From Hypsibius dujardini (taxonomy: Eukaryota > Tardigrada > Eutardigrada > Parachela > Hypsibiidae), in NCBI GenBank assembly GCA_001579985.1, contig LRSR01013122.1, forward strand, positions 124,001-188,000: a DNA stretch of 64,000 bases, written 5' to 3'. The notes beneath the pieces were generated by a model. The model saw only the letters and a program-made list of their open reading frames with translations. It did not search any database and was not told the origin of the DNA. The position numbers and the translations under genes were made by a program. Position 1 is the first letter of the stretch; every line of letters starts with the position of its first letter. Of the stretch, positions 24,801-36,280 are shown in pieces.

Positions 24801-27800
24801 TAGAAATAGCACTTTCCATCTGTAACGCATTAGCTCAGATTTCAAGGTCAAACTGCTTTTGATTCCTTTGCAGAAATTCCTGTTGATTGCCCCGGTGGTT
24901 CGGTCGATTCGAAAAACAAAAGACTCATCCGTGGTTCTGCACGTGGACGGTGTTACCTTCAGCTGGGAACCTTTCCCAGACGTCCCATCCGACGTGGACC
25001 TTACCAAGCCGCTCCTGCCTACGACGAAGCTTCCCGCAGCTCTGCGCGACATCTCCATGCAAGTGAAAACCGGTTCCCTTGTCGGACTCTGCGGGCGAGT
25101 GGGTTGCGGGAAAAGCTCCCTCTTTCACGGTCTCCTCGGACAAATCTACTCGACGGGCGGGAAGTTGACTATGCGCGGACGAATTGCCTACGTTCCTCAG
25201 GAGGCGTGGCTGGTGAATGATACCGTTCGAGAGAACATATGCTTCGGTGAGCCGTACAACTACGAACGTTACAACGAGGTGGTGTCAGTCTGTCATTTGA
25301 CATTTGATTTTACCATCCTTCCGGGCGGGGATGAGTGCGTCATTGGGGAACGGGGTTCGACGTTGAGTGGAGGCCAGAGGCAACGGATCAGCTTAGCACG
25401 AGCGGTGTACAGTGATCGAGAAATCTTCCTCCTGGACGATCCGTTAAGTGCGGTGGACGCGACGGTAGGTTGGGAAAAAAAGGCACCGTTTTTTAAATTA
25501 AACAAACTTGCCCTTCCCCCGGATATTCTCTCAAGAATTAAATAAAAATGTGCCCCCTCAGCCGGAATCATAATTAAAGGAGGAAACTCCTTAGTTATGC
25601 CGCTCCAGTACAATGATTTTGAATTGTTGAATGATTTAAGGTCGGCGCGGACATCTTCCACAACTGCATCATGAAGTACCTCCGGGGCAACGGGAAGACA
25701 ATCCTCCTGGTTAGTGGACAAATGCAGTACTTGGAGCAGTGTGACCGGATTCACGTCTTCAAAGCCGGGACAGTGGTACAAAGTGGAACGCATGCCGAGC
25801 TGCTTCGTGAGGAAAACAGCGAGTACTCTCAGATGGTCCTCACGGTTAAAAAGGATCGCAAAGGATTGGAAGCGGCAGCCCACGGCACAAACACGCCGAC
25901 CGTCAACTCGACCGCGCAGGTCACGGTCGCGGTAACGGAGGAGAAGAAAAAGGCTGGACCGGTGGAAGCGGAGGACTCGTCCAAAGGCTCGATGGGCTGG
26001 AAGGTGTACCGACGCTACGTCGAGGCTGCGGGTGGGCTGCGTATTACGACAGCCATACTATTGGTCTTCGCTATCAATATGGGATTGAATACCTTCTCCA
26101 GTTGGTGGCTGAGTTTTTGGTTTAATCATGGTTCACAGGTGAGCATGGAGTCGCCGCGCCAACGTTGGGAAGCTGCGTTCATAAATCTTCCTCATTCCAG
26201 GCGAGGAATATCACCCTACCGGATAACTCAACCAAAGTGATTCATTTCGTTACGCTAGACAAGGCTACTGCGTGGTATCCTGGTGTGTACGCCGGTGCGG
26301 TCGGACTGGTCGTCCTGCTCAGCATATTCCGATCTTTTGTCTTTATGAAGGTATTATTATGCCAATATTCTGCCCGTGTCAAAGCACCTTCTTCTCATCT
26401 TCATTCTTTAGGTAACGTTGCGTGCGGCGAAGAAACTGCATGAATCGGCATTCAGTGCTCTCATGCATGCAAAAACTCGTTTTTTCGACTTGACGCCCAA
26501 TGGTCGGATACTTAATCGCATTTCAAAAGACATGGATGAAGGTCAGAATTGGACGCATTAAAATGTTTTCAATACGATAAAACAGCCTCAGAAGGGTTCC
26601 CTCCCAAACGGGCTATTCCGTATATATTAAGTATGAGAGTCTTTATATTTGATCTAAACAGCCCTCAATCGGCGGAAGTGATCTACTATCGAGCGTACCT
26701 TGCTATCAATCTCTGTTTATTCTCTCTATCTTCTGACTGGATTCTTTTGCTTTTCAGTCGACTCTCAGATTCCTTTCGTCTCAGAAATCTTCCTGCAAAA
26801 CTCCATGTACTGCTTCTTTGCTCTTCTCAACATTGCCATCATTTTCCCTTGGCTCCTGATCGCAATCGTCGTGTTAGCCGGCATCTTTGTCTGGATCACT
26901 CGCTGTTTCCGTAGCGGAGTTCGCGACTTGAAACGTCTGGAGAACGTCACGACCTCACCGGTCCTCAGCTTGGCTGCCTCTACCGTCCAAGGCCTTTCCA
27001 CCATCCAAGCCTACGGTCGACAGGCCGACCTAGTCCAGCGCTTCCAGTCTCTAGTTGATCTCAACTCGTTCCCACTCTTCTGCTTCCACTGTGCCATTCG
27101 ATGGTTGGGACTTCGGTTGGATTTCCTCACTATCGCTTTCACTGTCTGTGCGGCTCTTCTCATCGTCCTTCTGCCTGACCACATCACTGCGGCCCAAGCC
27201 GGATTGACCCTTTCTTTTGCTGTTCAAATGAGTGGGCTTTTCCAGTATACCGTACGACTGGCACTGGAAACGGAAGGGAGATTCACGTCGGTTGAACGGA
27301 TCATCGAATACATTGACGAGTTGCCACAGGAAGATATCCAGGATACCAAAGATGTCGTTTCGCGGGATTGGCCTTTGCTGGGACGAGTCGTCATGGAGAG
27401 GGTTGTTTTGCGGTACGATGCAACGCTCTCGGCGGCGTTAAAGGGAATTTCTTTTGTGGCTGAACCCGGTCAACGGATTGGCATTGTCGGAAGGACGGGA
27501 TCAGGTACAGTAAGCGTTTGAGAATGTCTTTCCGTTGCCTTCTCCCTCGCCCCAATGGGAATTGGTTCCATTTGCAGGAAAATCTTCGCTGGCAGCGGCA
27601 CTCTTTCGTCTGGTTGAAATTGAAAGCGGCCAAATCCAGATTGACGGAGTGGACACACGGTCCGTCAACCTGATCACCCTTCGGAGCCGTCTGTCCATTA
27701 TTCCGCAAGACCCGGTCCTCTTTGCCGGAAGCTTACGCTACAATTTGGACCCCTTCGAAAAGTACACGGAAGTTGACATCTGGGATGCACTGAGCCGAGT

Positions 27801-28188
27801 CAATCTACATCACATGGTCAAAGCCCTCGAAGGAGGACTCGATTTCAAAGTCACTCAAAACGGTTGCAATTTTTCTGTCGGAGAGCGGCAACTCATTTGC
27901 ATGGCGAGGGCGTTGCTGCGCAGGAGTCGGATTTTATTTATGGATGAAGCCACGGCATCGATTGATTCGAGGACGGATAGTCTCTTGCAGGAGACCATTC
28001 GAACGGCTTTTCATAATTGTACGATGCTGACAGTGGCGCATCGGTTGAATACGGTCATCCATTATGACAAAATTTTGGTGATTGCTGACGGGAGGGTTGT
28101 TGAATTTGGAAGTCCCTTCGAGCTGATGAACAATTCGGATGGTGTTTTTTGTCAAATGGTTGAAGCTAGTTTGGCGACGCAAAGTTAA
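21825..28188 (+). CDS. ABCC5-like full-length ABC transporter
   Basis: Fourteen exons (21825-22081, 22162-22341, 22978-23094, 23166-23313, 23389-23501, 23590-23896, 23953-24249, 24358-24465, 24874-25464, 25641-26138, 26201-26350, 26412-26541, 26758-27504, 27578-28188) give 1417 aa. Order: cytosolic N-terminus, TMD1, NBD1 (Walker A GRVGCGKSS about 585, signature LSGGQRQR, Walker B IFLLDDP), TMD2, NBD2 (Walker A GRTGSGKSS, signature FSVGERQL, Walker B ILFMDEA, H-loop VAHRL). Segments such as FSSWWLSFWFNHG and RFTSVERI fit ABCC5/MRP5, which exports cyclic nucleotides and other organic anions. It lacks the extra TMD0 of MRP1. NBD1 reads LLVSGQMQYL where the family has LxVTHQLQYL, so the H-loop histidine is Gly. 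NBD1 also has the Asp usual in ABCC at the catalytic-Glu site, so it is very likely non-hydrolytic. Confidence 0.92.
22373..22802. mobile_element. Fold-back/MITE-like inverted repeat in ABCC intron
   Basis: Lies in the 636-bp intron 22342-22977. Ends with AGCTATTTTAC (22373) and its inverse GTAAAATAGCT (22802). Inner arms repeat GGGGCCCAAATAGCGCCCC-type and TTTTACCACTCCCATG-type blocks in inverted order around a CCGTCCGT/ACGGACGG-rich centre. No coding capacity and no clear target-site duplication. Confidence 0.6.
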
Positions 28189-28711
28189 ATTGTCTGTGGT
28201 TACGTTTCGCTTCTAAAACCTTTTTTGCATAAACATATGCAATATATATACCCTGGTTTCCAGATAGTAGTATAGTCGATCAGCAAATATTTTAGACTCT
28301 TCTCAAAACATTGATAACTGAGTTCGGTCCAGCGCAAGACGATCCTACGGATTATTACCTCATACAGAGTACACTTGTTGTGGTAAAATGTTAACGACCC
28401 GCCCGCGTTTACTCAACCCCCTGCAGCTATATATCCTATGTATTCCCGTAGTCCAAGGTGCGAAAACCGTAAATTTTGTTTAAATGTCCCTCCACGCAGA
28501 CGCAAACATGTCGTGCTTGCCTCAAACTTTCCGAGAGTCAAGATAAATTCTCATGCACCTTCGTTTCACGAGAACTTTGCACAACACATGAGTGCGGAAC
28601 AGTTTCCCGTAAGAAATGATGCATCTATAGTTTGTAAAGGCCTCATCAAATCGGCTGCAAAATGCAATTGCTTCTTAAACTTTACTGTCATTATCTGGAG
28701 AAATAATTACC
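28189..28711. other. Intergenic
   Basis: 3' flank of the ABCC gene and upstream region of the four-span protein gene. Nothing else recognised. Confidence 0.4.
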
Positions 28712-29520
28712 ATGACGTTAATAAGGGAAATTACCGGCCTTTCTCCCAACCAGTTTATTCACTTGGCCATTGCGCATTCGGTGATTGGAGTCCTGTCCAG
28801 CGCTCTCCAGACAGCCGGTAAGTATACCCTTGAAATCGGTAATATTTCTTAGTTTCCAATTGCGTAATCATTGACAAAACTGACGGCTCGTTATCCGTTG
28901 CAGTATACATCTGCGTTGTCCAGTACAACGGAGCGGTCTACTTGATCGCGGGAAATCTCGTCCCGCCAATCTTATCCTTGGGCCTGTTCTGTGCCTTCAC
29001 TTACTTCTGGACGGCATTCATCTGCGTCAAACTGGGCAATCAGCTTCGCGTGATCGCGGCCACACGACCCTCCTTCCAAACTGTCGCTCGATTCCGCAAG
29101 CTCAGCTGCGCCAATCTCGTTTTATCCTGCTTGCTATTAATTGTCAGCTCCTATCTTATCAGCGTTACAGCCTTCTGGTACCACTACCAATACCCAACCG
29201 TACGGAGTGATTCCGTTGCGGCTCTGATCGCGGCGGGGAAGGCAGCAATGGTCATTCACGTTCTTCACTTGGTCGTGGCAATCGTCGAAATCCTCCTCAA
29301 CGGTTTGGGTTTGCTGACCACGCCCAAACCTCCGTTAAGAATCACCTTGACCTACCAACCTCATGGCTTTGTTTCCGATCCCTTGAGACGTCCCATCAAC
29401 GGGAGTTTACTCAATGGATACAGCAGTGCCCCGTCACTGCGTTGTATGAATGGTTCTACACAGACAATTGGGACGCTTCGTACAGCCCAAAGTACTACAT
29501 CAATTGTTAGCGACTTTTGA
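28712..29520 (+). CDS. Four-span membrane protein, family unknown
   Basis: Two exons (28712-28817, 28904-29520) give 240 aa. Four hydrophobic stretches of 20-25 residues are visible: about 12-35 (HLAIAHSVIGVLSSALQTAV), 45-70 (LVPPILSLGLFCAFTYFWTA), 97-120 (LVLSCLLLIVSSYLISVTAF) and 140-168 (AAMVIHVLHLVVAIVEILLN). The C-terminal ~65 residues are hydrophilic, Ser/Thr-rich and probably cytosolic. No tetraspanin CCG motif and no claudin W-C-C motif, so I do not assign a family. An MS4A/MARVEL-like shape is possible but only by topology. Confidence 0.7.
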
Positions 29521-29736
29521 TGTTGCTATAATCCAGATTATACAAGTAGCTTTGAGTAAATTTTATGCAACAGCGGAAAATTAAAATGACATAAATGGTC
29601 AGTCATATCGGTTGGTCAAATACCGTTACCAGTATTACAATACCTGTGACACAGCCAGATGCGAAACGAGGTCATGAGATTTCAGATCACAACAACCTGA
29701 GAAACGTTAATGCTGCAGCGGATCATGTAGAATAGA

Positions 29737-32700
29737 CTATTTCTGCGTACGAAAGTACAGGAACGTGTATGCGACCACCCGAAAAGCCAAGATCATAGCA
29801 AAAAGAATCCCAATGTCCATGGAATAATTAGCCGAACTGAAATCTAGTCGATCCAGGATTTCCTGACCGCTCGCCGCACAGGTGAAGTTGGCCACTCCGC
29901 AGTCGATTCGTTCCACTGTCTCCCACTGATTCACTAACAGCACTACAATAATTAAATCAAACCGTAATATGTGTGAGCAGAAAGAAAACGTATAACAAAA
30001 ACTCAACAGAAAAAATACTTTACCTTCATTAGCGTATCGAAACCAGGAGAGGTGCTAAAACAAGATATACATTTACCAATCACCTCCACTTCCGTTTATA
30101 ACAAAGTCCTATGCTCAAATCTGTCTGTCTGCCTGCTTGTGTTTGTCTTTCTGTATGTCTGTATGTCTGTCTGCATGTTTGCATCTCTACTCACCGCAAT
30201 CCAATTCAACCAAGCGGGAATAGTTCTGAGATTAATAAACAGTCCGCCAAACAATGTCAACGGCATCAGCAGCGTCATACCCATTCCGATAGCGGTTTGC
30301 GTGCTGTTGCAAGCGCACGAGAAGATGTAACCGAAACTGACCGCAGCATTGGCAACCAAAGCCAAGACACAACAGGCCACCAAGTAAGCTTGCCAGGCCG
30401 AATTCATGGCCGCCATCCAGTAGGCGATCGTCACCATCACAAACGGAATCACCACGAAGACTGGCAGATCGACCAGCGTTTTGCAAATGTAGTAGACATC
30501 ACTGCGATACATTCCCGAGTCGTGCTCCTTTAGAAAAATCACCAGTTCGCCAGTGAAGGTACTGATGACGGCGAAGACATTTCCCATCGTCTGTAAAGCA
30601 ATTAAGAGTCATGCAGTGTTAACTAAACAGAAAGATAGTAATACCAACAGTACACAGGCAGGCACATAGACGCGAAGGTTAATTGAAAACACAGCACACA
30701 CATTGCGAGAAACAAACACATAGTAAGTAGGAAGAAACGCACCATCTGCATAAGAAACATGTAGACCAGTCCATTGAGATTCTGGACGCCTTCATTCGTC
30801 ATTTTCTGTTGGAAGAAGATGAGACCAAACAGAAGACCGAGGACGATGCATTGAATTATGCGGAGTCGGAGAAGCATTGGTTCTCGCCACATGGTCACGA
30901 TGGATCGCCGGAACACGGCATTCATCTGTTGCATCCAAGTCGCCTTGTAGGGCGATCGCTTTTCCAGGTGGATGTCGTTTCCATCCACCACACTCTTCTC
31001 CGCCAGAGACACATTCATTCGTCCGAGATCCGATTCTTCAAACTTGTCACAAATATTCGCGACCTGTATAAAAAAAGCGCGTCCACAACTAGTTCAGAGA
31101 TATCCGAGAAAAACAGCTAACTAGCCTAACCGAGTCAATTTCTTCTCATACCTTTGCACGACACTCCTCCTCCTGTCCCGGGGTAATAGCCAATGTGTGG
31201 ACGAAAAAGTCGGCCGGATTGTAGTCTTCAATAAGTGGCAGTCCAACCGACGCGAAGAACCCGCTGGCCTCCGATCGCGGCCCAATATAGGCAACCCGTC
31301 CTTCCGCCATTAGTAGGAGCTTGTCAAACATGACGAACACTTCCGACGACGGTTGATGGATCGTACACAGGATAGTCTTCCCCTTGGCCGCCAAATCACG
31401 CATCACACCGACCACTGTCTGGGCCATGAATGAATCCAGACCTGTTAAAAAGTACACGGTCAAGTATATGTCGAATAAGAAGAAACGGTGGTTTCCCATT
31501 GTCTTTGACTAACCGGTTGTCGGCTCGTCACAGAAAAGGAGTGGAGGATCAGTCAGCACTTCACTGCCAAACTGCAAACGTTTCATTTCACCACCAGAAA
31601 TTCCCTTGCGCTTTGAGTCGCCAATTTGCACGTCGGAACAATTGGACAGGCCGAGATCACGGATGACGTCTTCCACCCGCTCACGCCGCTCGGTGGGAGA
31701 GATTCGCTGGTCCATACGCAGAGCGGCGTGAAAATTCAGGTGTTCACGGACTGTTAATGTAGGCATGGCAAGATCCGTCTACAAAACAACTAATGAGGAA
31801 CCTCTGTCTCTTTATGCCTGTCCATCGGTCCATCGGTCCATCGGTCCATCGGTCCATCGGTCCATCTGTATGTCTGGCTGTCTGTCTGGCTGTCTGTCTA
31901 TCTCTCTGTCTGTCTGTCCGTTTGTCTGTCTGTCTGCCTGTGTGTTTGTCTACCTTCTATCATCTTTTGCTGGTTGTCCATTTGTCTGTTTGTGAATAGC
32001 TAATAATATGCAAGCGTGTGTATGATTTGCTGTGTGATAATTATTTGCATGGATAGAAATGTCAGCTGGCAAGACGAACCTGCTGTACATAACCGGAAAT
32101 GCTGGTGATGCCTTGTCCAATTTTGTGGCCGTTGACTGTAATGCAGCCTTTCATTTTCAACTGCGACTCCCTGTGCCGCCTACCGACACATAAAAAGAAA
32201 GAATAAATCAATATGGCAGTGGCTGAACATGAGAATACTACACGACATGGCAGCCAGGCAAGAGGCAGTTGTCACATGCTACCACATACCCGTTTAGCAT
32301 GTTGAGCAAGGTAGTCTTGCCGGCACCCGATGCGCCCATCACAGCCAAGCATTCGCCGGATACGACTTGCCCTGTAACATCGGATAGGATGCGACGAGTT
32401 GGGACTTCCGGTGTGTTCGAACGACGTAGGCAACTGAGGATGCCGTTCTTTGGCGGCTTCACAAATACGTTTACATCCTTCCAACTGAAAAAAAAACCAA
32501 TTTCTTCTTTACTGATCTTTACAACAAATGTATTAACTAAATGTTTCTGATATTACTGCGATGTAGAGCAAATAAAAAAACTATTGAAACGAGGTGCAGT
32601 AAAAGTTCTCATATTTCGCGTACGTTACAGGCGCGTTTGAACACGTTTTCCCCATAACGAAACTGTTCCGAGACAAGGCACGGAATAGAAACGCGCCTGT

Positions 32701-33089
32701 GACGTACGCAAAATATAAGTACTACTGTACGATCAACGTAACATAATGCCTTTAGTTGATCAATCAAGCGAAGACGCAATATTAAAAAGTGTCCAATGAT
32801 TTTTCGTTCAATATATGAAGCAACCAATGACGAACCTGAGTGAGATAGAGTCTATGCTACCCAGCCGCTCCAGGTCCTTGGGAATTTGCCGGAGGGAAGG
32901 GCGGGAAGCAATTTGACGAGGTGAGACATTCAGACTGATAGTGCTGAGGGAGTATTCTGTAATGAATGTAAAAGAATAATGTCAAAGAAGAGGAATTGCG
33001 CAAACCATTATTTATTGTGCACCTTCAACCGCAAGCGGCGCCCTTGATCCGTCCATCGGCGAAGGCACAAGTTTACGAGACGATTCCAT
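29737..33089 (-). CDS. White/scarlet-type ABCG half transporter
   Basis: Ten exons on the minus strand (33089-33023, 32956-32836, 32484-32290, 32179-32080, 31778-31514, 31441-31152, 31063-30743, 30590-30195, 30054-30024, 29942-29737) give 663 aa. The NBD comes first: Walker [10 protein letters not shown] (about 110), GYVQQ, LTVREHL, signature ISGGEMKR (about 216), Walker [20 protein letters not shown]. Six membrane spans follow, closing with [17 protein letters not shown] and INQW-like VNQW, then a Cys-containing loop (CGVANFTC) before the last span. This matches the insect White/Scarlet and human ABCG1 group, which moves pigment precursors or sterols. Half transporters dimerise. The first exon was chosen because its ATG frame and phase join the second cleanly; it is the least certain part. 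Confidence 0.9.
30114..30184. repeat. (CTGT)n microsatellite
   Basis: CTGTCTGT/CTGTATGT run in the ABCG intron 30055-30194. Confidence 0.85.
31817..31950. repeat. (TCCATCGG)n plus (CTGT)n repeats
   Basis: About six tandem 8-bp TCCATCGG units followed by a CTGTCTGT run, in the ABCG intron 31779-32079. Confidence 0.9.
32596..32729. mobile_element. Short inverted-repeat (MITE-like) element in ABCG intron
   Basis: Left arm 32596-32638 and right arm 32688-32729 are inverse copies over ~42 bp, with the best-kept block GCGTACGTYACAGGCGCGTTT. The spacer is about 50 bp. Lies in the intron 32485-32835. No target-site duplication seen. Confidence 0.6.
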
Positions 33090-34423
33090 ACTCAACAAAG
33101 AGGCCAATAACAATGAGACTACAGGATATTTTCGGTAGAGAAATTAAAGAGGAGCAAAAGAAAGAAAAAAGCATGAGAATACGGGGTAACACACACGACA
33201 ACCAACACTGCAGTGGCGTGTAGCGGCAAAAATGACACTTCTTGTGAAGGATTAAACATGTGAAAGTCACAGACTTAAGGGTAGCCGCCCTGGCGCCTCC
33301 ATTCCCCGCGCAATTTTGTACACGCTGCCCAAGCAAAGAACGAGAAACGTTTGCCGTTAATTCGGGACACTATTCTCAGTTAATAAAACGCCTTTACAGT
33401 ACTTTGTGAATTGTTTTAAATAATTTCTTAATTATATTCACTTTGTATTTTTATCACAAGTTATGAGTACTTATTTTTACACCTGGCTTTCCCATTTCCT
33501 GATTCACATGTGACAAAAATCTTCCACTAACCGAGTCAAGCTATTCAACTCGTTCAAAAGATTTTCTTTTAGATCGCTATTCTTTACACAGACCGAGCTG
33601 AATTGCTGCTTAACTCGGTCAGTGCAACATTTCTGCCACTTGTATACTCTACTGTATCTTTTTGATTCTGTATTCCTGATACCATGTCCACTCTGTGCTT
33701 TTATTACATTGTCAGAATATACAAGTACTCCTATTCGAAAATACAAAACTACATCGAAGAATTTTCGATTAGTGTTAGTATATAATTTTTATTATTAATT
33801 ATTATGATTTGGCTTAAACTGTAGCTGTATGAAAGAACTCGCACCAGGATATCAATGAAGTCCGACTGGTCGTCGCATTTCCCTTTCCGCAAACAACGCT
33901 GTTCGTTCGCCCCATCCAATATAGCTCTCGCTGACTTGTCCGAGTCGTTTCTCGACTTTCACTTTTCACCTGGGATCTATATCAAAATCCTTGCAAAATC
34001 AATGAAGCGGCACTGATGACATTTCAATGCCGAAACTGTCACAGCTCTTCATCAAGTCGCTTGCGGTCCCTTGTTACTTTAATTTTCTTATTAGTGACAG
34101 TTTATAGCTTGTTAAACTATCGTGAAACACCCTACACAAACTGTCAGTAAGTACATCAGACATGAGCGAACGCGTGTTTCATATATTGGCAATCATTGCG
34201 TGCTACTGACATGGTGCTACTCTCTTAGGAAAACGTACATTAAAATAATTACAGAAGTAATCATGAACGTTCGCAACGACTTAGCCGTCCGATGACAGAA
34301 CGCGCCGGCTATTCAATCTTCCAATGAAAAAGAATTTCTCATGTTCGTAGCGCGTGAATGTGTCCAGAGGGACACATCGTCGCTACTTTTATTAGTACAA
34401 TGATGAATGACTCAATCTGTCTC
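33090..34423. other. Intergenic, AT-rich
   Basis: Upstream region shared by the ABCG (-) and Gly-rich protein (+) genes. Minus-strand frames at 33073-33336 and 33504-33746 show no domain. Nothing else recognised. Confidence 0.45.
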
Positions 34424-34457
34424 TATAAAAATTATGCTCTTAACTCCAAAACTCAGT
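34424..34457 (+). promoter_or_regulatory. Core promoter: TATA box plus TCAGT initiator
   Basis: TATAAAA at 34424-34430 is followed by TCAGT at 34453-34457. The A of the initiator is about 31 bp downstream of the TATA start, the spacing of a focused arthropod-type promoter. It lies ~100 bp before the ATG of the Gly-rich secreted protein. Confidence 0.6.
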
Positions 34458-34553
34458 ATCATTTTTTATTACTTTTATTTATTTTCCTAATTTATCCAGC
34501 CTTCCCTTGACCTTCACTAACTTCATCGCAAACCGAACCGTCTGCACCTCGTC

Positions 34554-35257
34554 ATGCCGAATCACGGAATAAGTCTGCTATTCTGCATCGGTAAGATCGA
34601 GAAAGCTCTTGAAAATGTATTCTGTTCCTACTGTTGACCTCGACCCTCCCAATAGTCTTCCTTTTCTTCATTTTTGTTCCCACCCCCTCCCCCCCCACTA
34701 GCCAGCTTCCTTGTCATCCTTGATTTTCATTCTACTCTTTTGTTTTGTTATGTTCTATTCTGTTCTGTTTTAATCTCGTTGATCTATATGCAGCCGTAAT
34801 TATCGGCAATAGCGACGCCTGGTTCACGGGCTTCGGTGACGGAACAGCCAACGCCAAAGTGGAGGACTACCTCGGAATTACCTCTATGCTGCCGCTTTAC
34901 ATGGCCATGTTTAAGGAAATGAACAACTTTGGTCGGCAAAGCGGAGGTGACGGCAGCATCGGTCTCGGCACCGGTCAAATCAACTCGGACGGAAGTATCA
35001 CTTATCCCGCTCCCGCTCCCGCACCCTCTAGTTACGGTGGTGGTTCTTCCAGCTATGGCAGTGGTTCCTATAACGGCGGCAACGCCATCGACACCGGTTC
35101 CTCGGGATATGGAGGCATGAACATGATGATGAACCAAAACAACGGTCAGAAACAGAAGCGAAATTTCAACAACGGCATTGGCAGAATCAGTCGAGTCATG
35201 CGTGGCGATAGTGGATCATTCAACGGTTTCCGAGATGGATTTAGCAACGGCTTTTGA
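34554..35257 (+). CDS. Secreted Gly/Ser-rich protein, function unknown
   Basis: Two exons (34554-34590, 34794-35257) give 166 aa. The first exon and start of the second form a signal peptide (HGISLLFCIAVIIGNSDA). A short conserved-looking stretch follows (about 20-60, KVEDYLGITSMLPLYMAMFK). The middle is low complexity: APAPAPSS, then GGGSSSYGSG and NGGN. The tail is Asn/Gln/Arg-rich with a possible basic processing site (KQKR) before a 30-residue end rich in G-F (FNGFRDGFSNGF). Could be a structural matrix/cuticle protein or a peptide precursor; neither can be shown. Confidence 0.7.
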
Positions 35258-35355
35258 AACATTCAAAAGGAACCCTGCTTACAACAATTATTGTAGACTT
35301 CTTGTATATATATCACATGTTCCTTTTATATTTAAATAAGTCAAGGTCATATATT

Positions 35356-35970
35356 TTAGCTAGTTAAAATTTTGTATGATACCTGTAGAACGGACGTAAC
35401 TAGAGCCAGTGCAATCAAAATGACTGTTAATTTATTGCCAAACTCTAAACTCTTGAGGAAGCCTGCCTCCTTCTCCGCACGCTCCTCTGGGGTCTTTGTT
35501 CTATCCAAGATGGTCTGTAGAGCTGAGCTGTTGTACATTTTCCCGCAAAAACACCCGAGCATCCCTAGTTGGATAACTACCATAATACTCAACAGCACCA
35601 CTATCTCCAGTCCAAGTTCTTTCGCGGTGCCTTTCTTCTGAACCCAACGCATTATATCGGCAACATCGGAAGCGAGTAAGGCAACGTTCAGACTGCTTGA
35701 GGTTAAGTAGAAGAGGGTCTTGTTCTGTGCTCCTCCCGGTTCGAGGGGAATCATCAGGTCGGGTAGTTCAAAGTCCGGGAAATCTTGCACACTCCGTAGG
35801 CCTGCTCCTGATTGTCGTGGACCACCACCGTCAATCTCCGTTACCGAGTTGGTCCTGCTCGGTGGAGCGGATTTGTGGGTGGATTTGGGTAGTTCACATC
35901 TCGTCCATTTGTTCTCCACGGCTGGTCCTGGTTCCTCCGTTACCGTGGCAGACGTTTGTGCTGGTTCCAT
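35356..35970 (-). CDS. Ninjurin-like protein 1 (downstream copy)
   Basis: Intronless, 204 aa. The N-terminal ~110 residues are hydrophilic and Pro/Ser-rich. The C-terminal ~95 residues fit the ninjurin domain: an amphipathic part (SSLNVALLASDVADIMRWVQ) resembling the family's SMLDIALLxANxSQL block, then two membrane spans (LEIVVLLSIMVVIQLGMLGC and LTVILIALALVTSVLQVSY). Ninjurins are small plasma-membrane proteins; in mammals NINJ1 polymerises to rupture membranes during lytic death. Ninjurin assignment is from pattern, not strict identity. A second copy lies 310 bp upstream in the same orientation. Confidence 0.7.
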   Translation of the reverse strand: MEPAQTSATVTEEPGPAVENKWTRCELPKSTHKSAPPSRTNSVTEIDGGGPRQSGAGLRSVQDFPDFELPDLMIPLEPGGAQNKTLFYLTSSSLNVALLASDVADIMRWVQKKGTAKELGLEIVVLLSIMVVIQLGMLGCFCGKMYNSSALQTILDRTKTPEERAEKEAGFLKSLEFGNKLTVILIALALVTSVLQVSYKILTS

Positions 35971-36280
35971 GACCCCAAACACTTGCAGCAAAAAAGAAAG
36001 AAAATACTCTCGTTTCTATTACTGCGTTTGCAGAGTTGCGCAGAGTTCACCAAGACCGCGAACGCATGAGTAGAGTATAACCCACTAACTTGGTGATTAG
36101 ATACTCTATGACTGTATTAAAGTGCAACGGATTATTTATCTCGAGAGAAAATATCACAGAAATTACCAGCCGAGGCAACGTAAACTCACATTAAATTCAA
36201 CACCGATATTAGTAACAACAGAAATATAAAAGACATGAAACGGGCGATTACACGGAGGTTTTCCGAAAATATATTTTTGC

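Noticed and set aside
30111-30533. 140-codon plus-strand frame
   Set aside because: Antisense shadow of the ABCG exon 30195-30590 plus a microsatellite.
33073-33336. 87-codon minus-strand frame with hydrophobic stretch upstream of the ABCG gene
   Set aside because: The ABCG start exon (33089-33023) uses another frame and joins in phase; this one has no homology.
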